In this document: positions 62,702-64,000 of the stretch, piece by piece
Position numbering within the stretch: the stretch's first letter is position 1
How the letters are laid out: every line of letters begins with the position of its first letter
Assembly: GCF_000165835.1 (NCBI RefSeq)
Contig: NC_014640.1
Coordinates: 6,076,001-6,140,000, forward strand
From: Achromobacter xylosoxidans A8
GTDB lineage: Bacteria > Pseudomonadota > Gammaproteobacteria > Burkholderiales > Burkholderiaceae_B
Direction: 5' to 3'
Length of the DNA: 64,000 nt
The notes under the pieces: model-generated
The model's input: only the letters and a program-made list of their open reading frames with translations
Databases searched by the model: none
Told to the model about the DNA's origin: nothing
Made by a program: the position numbers and the translations under genes

Positions 62702-64000
62702 ATGCGCAGCCCCTCCGATCTTCTATCCGGCACCTCCCGCGCCATCAGCGAAGGCCGCCATTGGTCTTCGCGCGCGCTGGCCAATCCGCGCACCTTCATG
62801 GCGCTGGGACTGCTGGCCCTGGTGGTATTCCTGTTCCTGTTCGCCGACACGGTAGAGATCGGCCTGGCCTGGGCCGGCATCGCCCTGGGCGTATGCGTGC
62901 TGCTGTGGCTGTGCGCCTATCTGTGGCGCCGGCGGCGCACCCGCAAGGCCAACAAGAACCTGGGCGACATGCTGGAACAGCAGGTGCAGACCGGCGCGGC
63001 CGCCAACCGCAACGACGTGGAAGCGCTGCGCACGCGGCTGACGCAGGCGGTGCGCACCATCAAGACCTCGAAGATCGGCCAGACCTCTGGCAACGAAGCC
63101 CTGTACGAACTGCCCTGGTACATCGTCATCGGCAACCCAGCCGCGGGCAAGAGCAGCGCCGTGATCAATTCCGGCCTACAGTTTCCCTTCGCGGACAAGA
63201 ACGGCGCGGCGGTGCGCGGCGTGGGCGGCACGCGCAACTGCGACTGGTTCTTCACCACCGAAGGCATTCTGCTGGACACCGCCGGCCGCTACTCGGTGCA
63301 CGAAGAAGACCGCAACGAATGGATGGGCTTCCTCGACCTGCTCAAGCGGCACCGTCCCAAGGCCCCCATCAACGGCATCATCGTGGCCGCCAGCATCGAC
63401 GAGCTGACGGGCGCGGGACCCGAGTTCGCGATCAACCTGGCCAAGAACCTGCGCCAGCGCGTGCAGGAACTGACCGACCGCCTGGAAGTGTTCGCGCCGG
63501 TCTACATCATCTTCACCAAGGCCGACCTGATCTCGGGCTTCAGCGAGTTCTTCTCCGACAGCGACCAAAGCGAGCGCGACCGCGTGTGGGGCGCGACCCT
63601 GCCCTATGGCGCCGAGGAAAACCGCGACGTGCTGGCGCTGTTCGACAGCCGTTTCGACGAGCTGTACGAGGGCCTGAAGGAAATGGGCACGGCGCAGATC
63701 TCGCTGCGCAACAGCCGCGACCTGCCGCCGGGCCTGCTGACGTTTCCGCTGGAATTCGCCGGCATCAAGCCGGCGCTGCGGACCTTCCTGTCGACGCTGT
63801 TCGAGACCAATCCATTCCAATACAAGCCGGTGTTCCGCGGCTTCTACTTCACCAGCGCGCTGCAGGAAGGTGTCACGCAAAGCACTTCCACCGAGCGGCT
63901 GGCCGAACGCTTCGAGCTGCGTCCCGCGCAGCGCGCACAGACGCGCAGCGTGACCTCCAACAACGGCTTCTTCCTGCGCGACCTGTTCTCCAGCGTGATC
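62702..64000 (+). CDS. tssM: T6SS membrane-complex protein TssM (IcmF), N-terminal 433 residues
   Basis: The frame is open to the right edge, so about a third of the usual 1,100-1,300 residues is visible. Two transmembrane helices (about 32-50 and 54-75) lead to a cytoplasmic GTPase-like domain. This has Walker A GNPAAGKS (144-151), switch region GAAVRGVGGTRNCDWFFTTE, ILLDTAGRYS and FTKADLISGF. The YELPWYIVIGNPAAGKSSAV block is diagnostic of TssM/IcmF. TssM joins TssL and TssJ in the envelope channel. ATG at 62702 is 23 bp after the preceding gene. The periplasmic part lies outside the window. Confidence 0.95.
   Translation, partial: MRSPSDLLSGTSRAISEGRHWSSRALANPRTFMALGLLALVVFLFLFADTVEIGLAWAGIALGVCVLLWLCAYLWRRRRTRKANKNLGDMLEQQVQTGAAANRNDVEALRTRLTQAVRTIKTSKIGQTSGNEALYELPWYIVIGNPAAGKSSAVINSGLQFPFADKNGAAVRGVGGTRNCDWFFTTEGILLDTAGRYSVHEEDRNEWMGFLDLLKRHRPKAPINGIIVAASIDELTGAGPEFAINLAKNLRQRVQELTDRLEVFAPVYIIFTKADLISGFSEFFSDSDQSERDRVWGATLPYGAEENRDVLALFDSRFDELYEGLKEMGTAQISLRNSRDLPPGLLTFPLEFAGIKPALRTFLSTLFETNPFQYKPVFRGFYFTSALQEGVTQSTSTERLAERFELRPAQRAQTRSVTSNNGFFLRDLFSSVI

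Overview
The window is GC-rich, densely packed bacterial chromosome. Gene content and protein style fit a betaproteobacterium of the Alcaligenaceae (Achromobacter/Bordetella type): Bug-type tricarboxylate receptors, tcu genes, a fec-type iron locus, phasin/phbB, cyanide-insensitive oxidase genes and a Burkholderiales-like type VI secretion system (T6SS). This placement is inference from gene families. I saw no rRNA, tRNA, insertion sequence, CRISPR array or integrase.

1-24.9 kb is a mosaic of metabolic and transport operons. A tripartite exporter comes first (outer-membrane factor, HlyD-type adaptor, RbbA-like double ATPase/permease, YhhJ-like permease). It is followed by a phasin and acetoacetyl-CoA reductase pair, a LysR regulator divergent from a nitroreductase/EamA pair, the cytochrome bd-type oxidase genes cioA-cioB with a 47-codon DUF2474 gene, and a MocR regulator. 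Next are a FecI/FecR/TonB-receptor iron unit, a tricarballylate/citrate-type tcu operon in which a Bug receptor sits where an MFS transporter is usual, and a TsdA-like diheme plus triheme cytochrome c pair.

25.7-64 kb is a T6SS island that continues past the right edge. A minus-strand operon runs from a TPR lipoprotein through tssB, tssC, hcp, tssE, tssF, tssG, clpV, vgrG1, a DUF4123 adaptor, a VasX-like pore-forming effector and a DUF6708 membrane protein (candidate immunity). A divergent plus-strand operon carries tssJ, tssK, tssL, a 1733-residue VgrG with a C-terminal zinc-metallopeptidase-like domain, and a candidate periplasmic immunity protein. A second minus-strand unit holds an unknown membrane protein, vgrG3, a phospholipase D (Tle5-like) effector and an array of six small membrane proteins plus one gene remnant. 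A second plus-strand unit holds a TagX-like M15 peptidase, an unknown membrane protein and tssM, cut by the window edge. tssA and PAAR genes are not present here.

One apparatus therefore carries three VgrG spikes with three unrelated payloads: a pore former, a peptidase and a lipase. Each payload has its own candidate immunity genes. The most unusual parts are the giant VgrG with five tandem 18-residue repeats before its peptidase domain, the duplicated and partly decayed membrane-protein array after the lipase, and an 11-bp sequence shared by the two divergent T6SS promoter regions.
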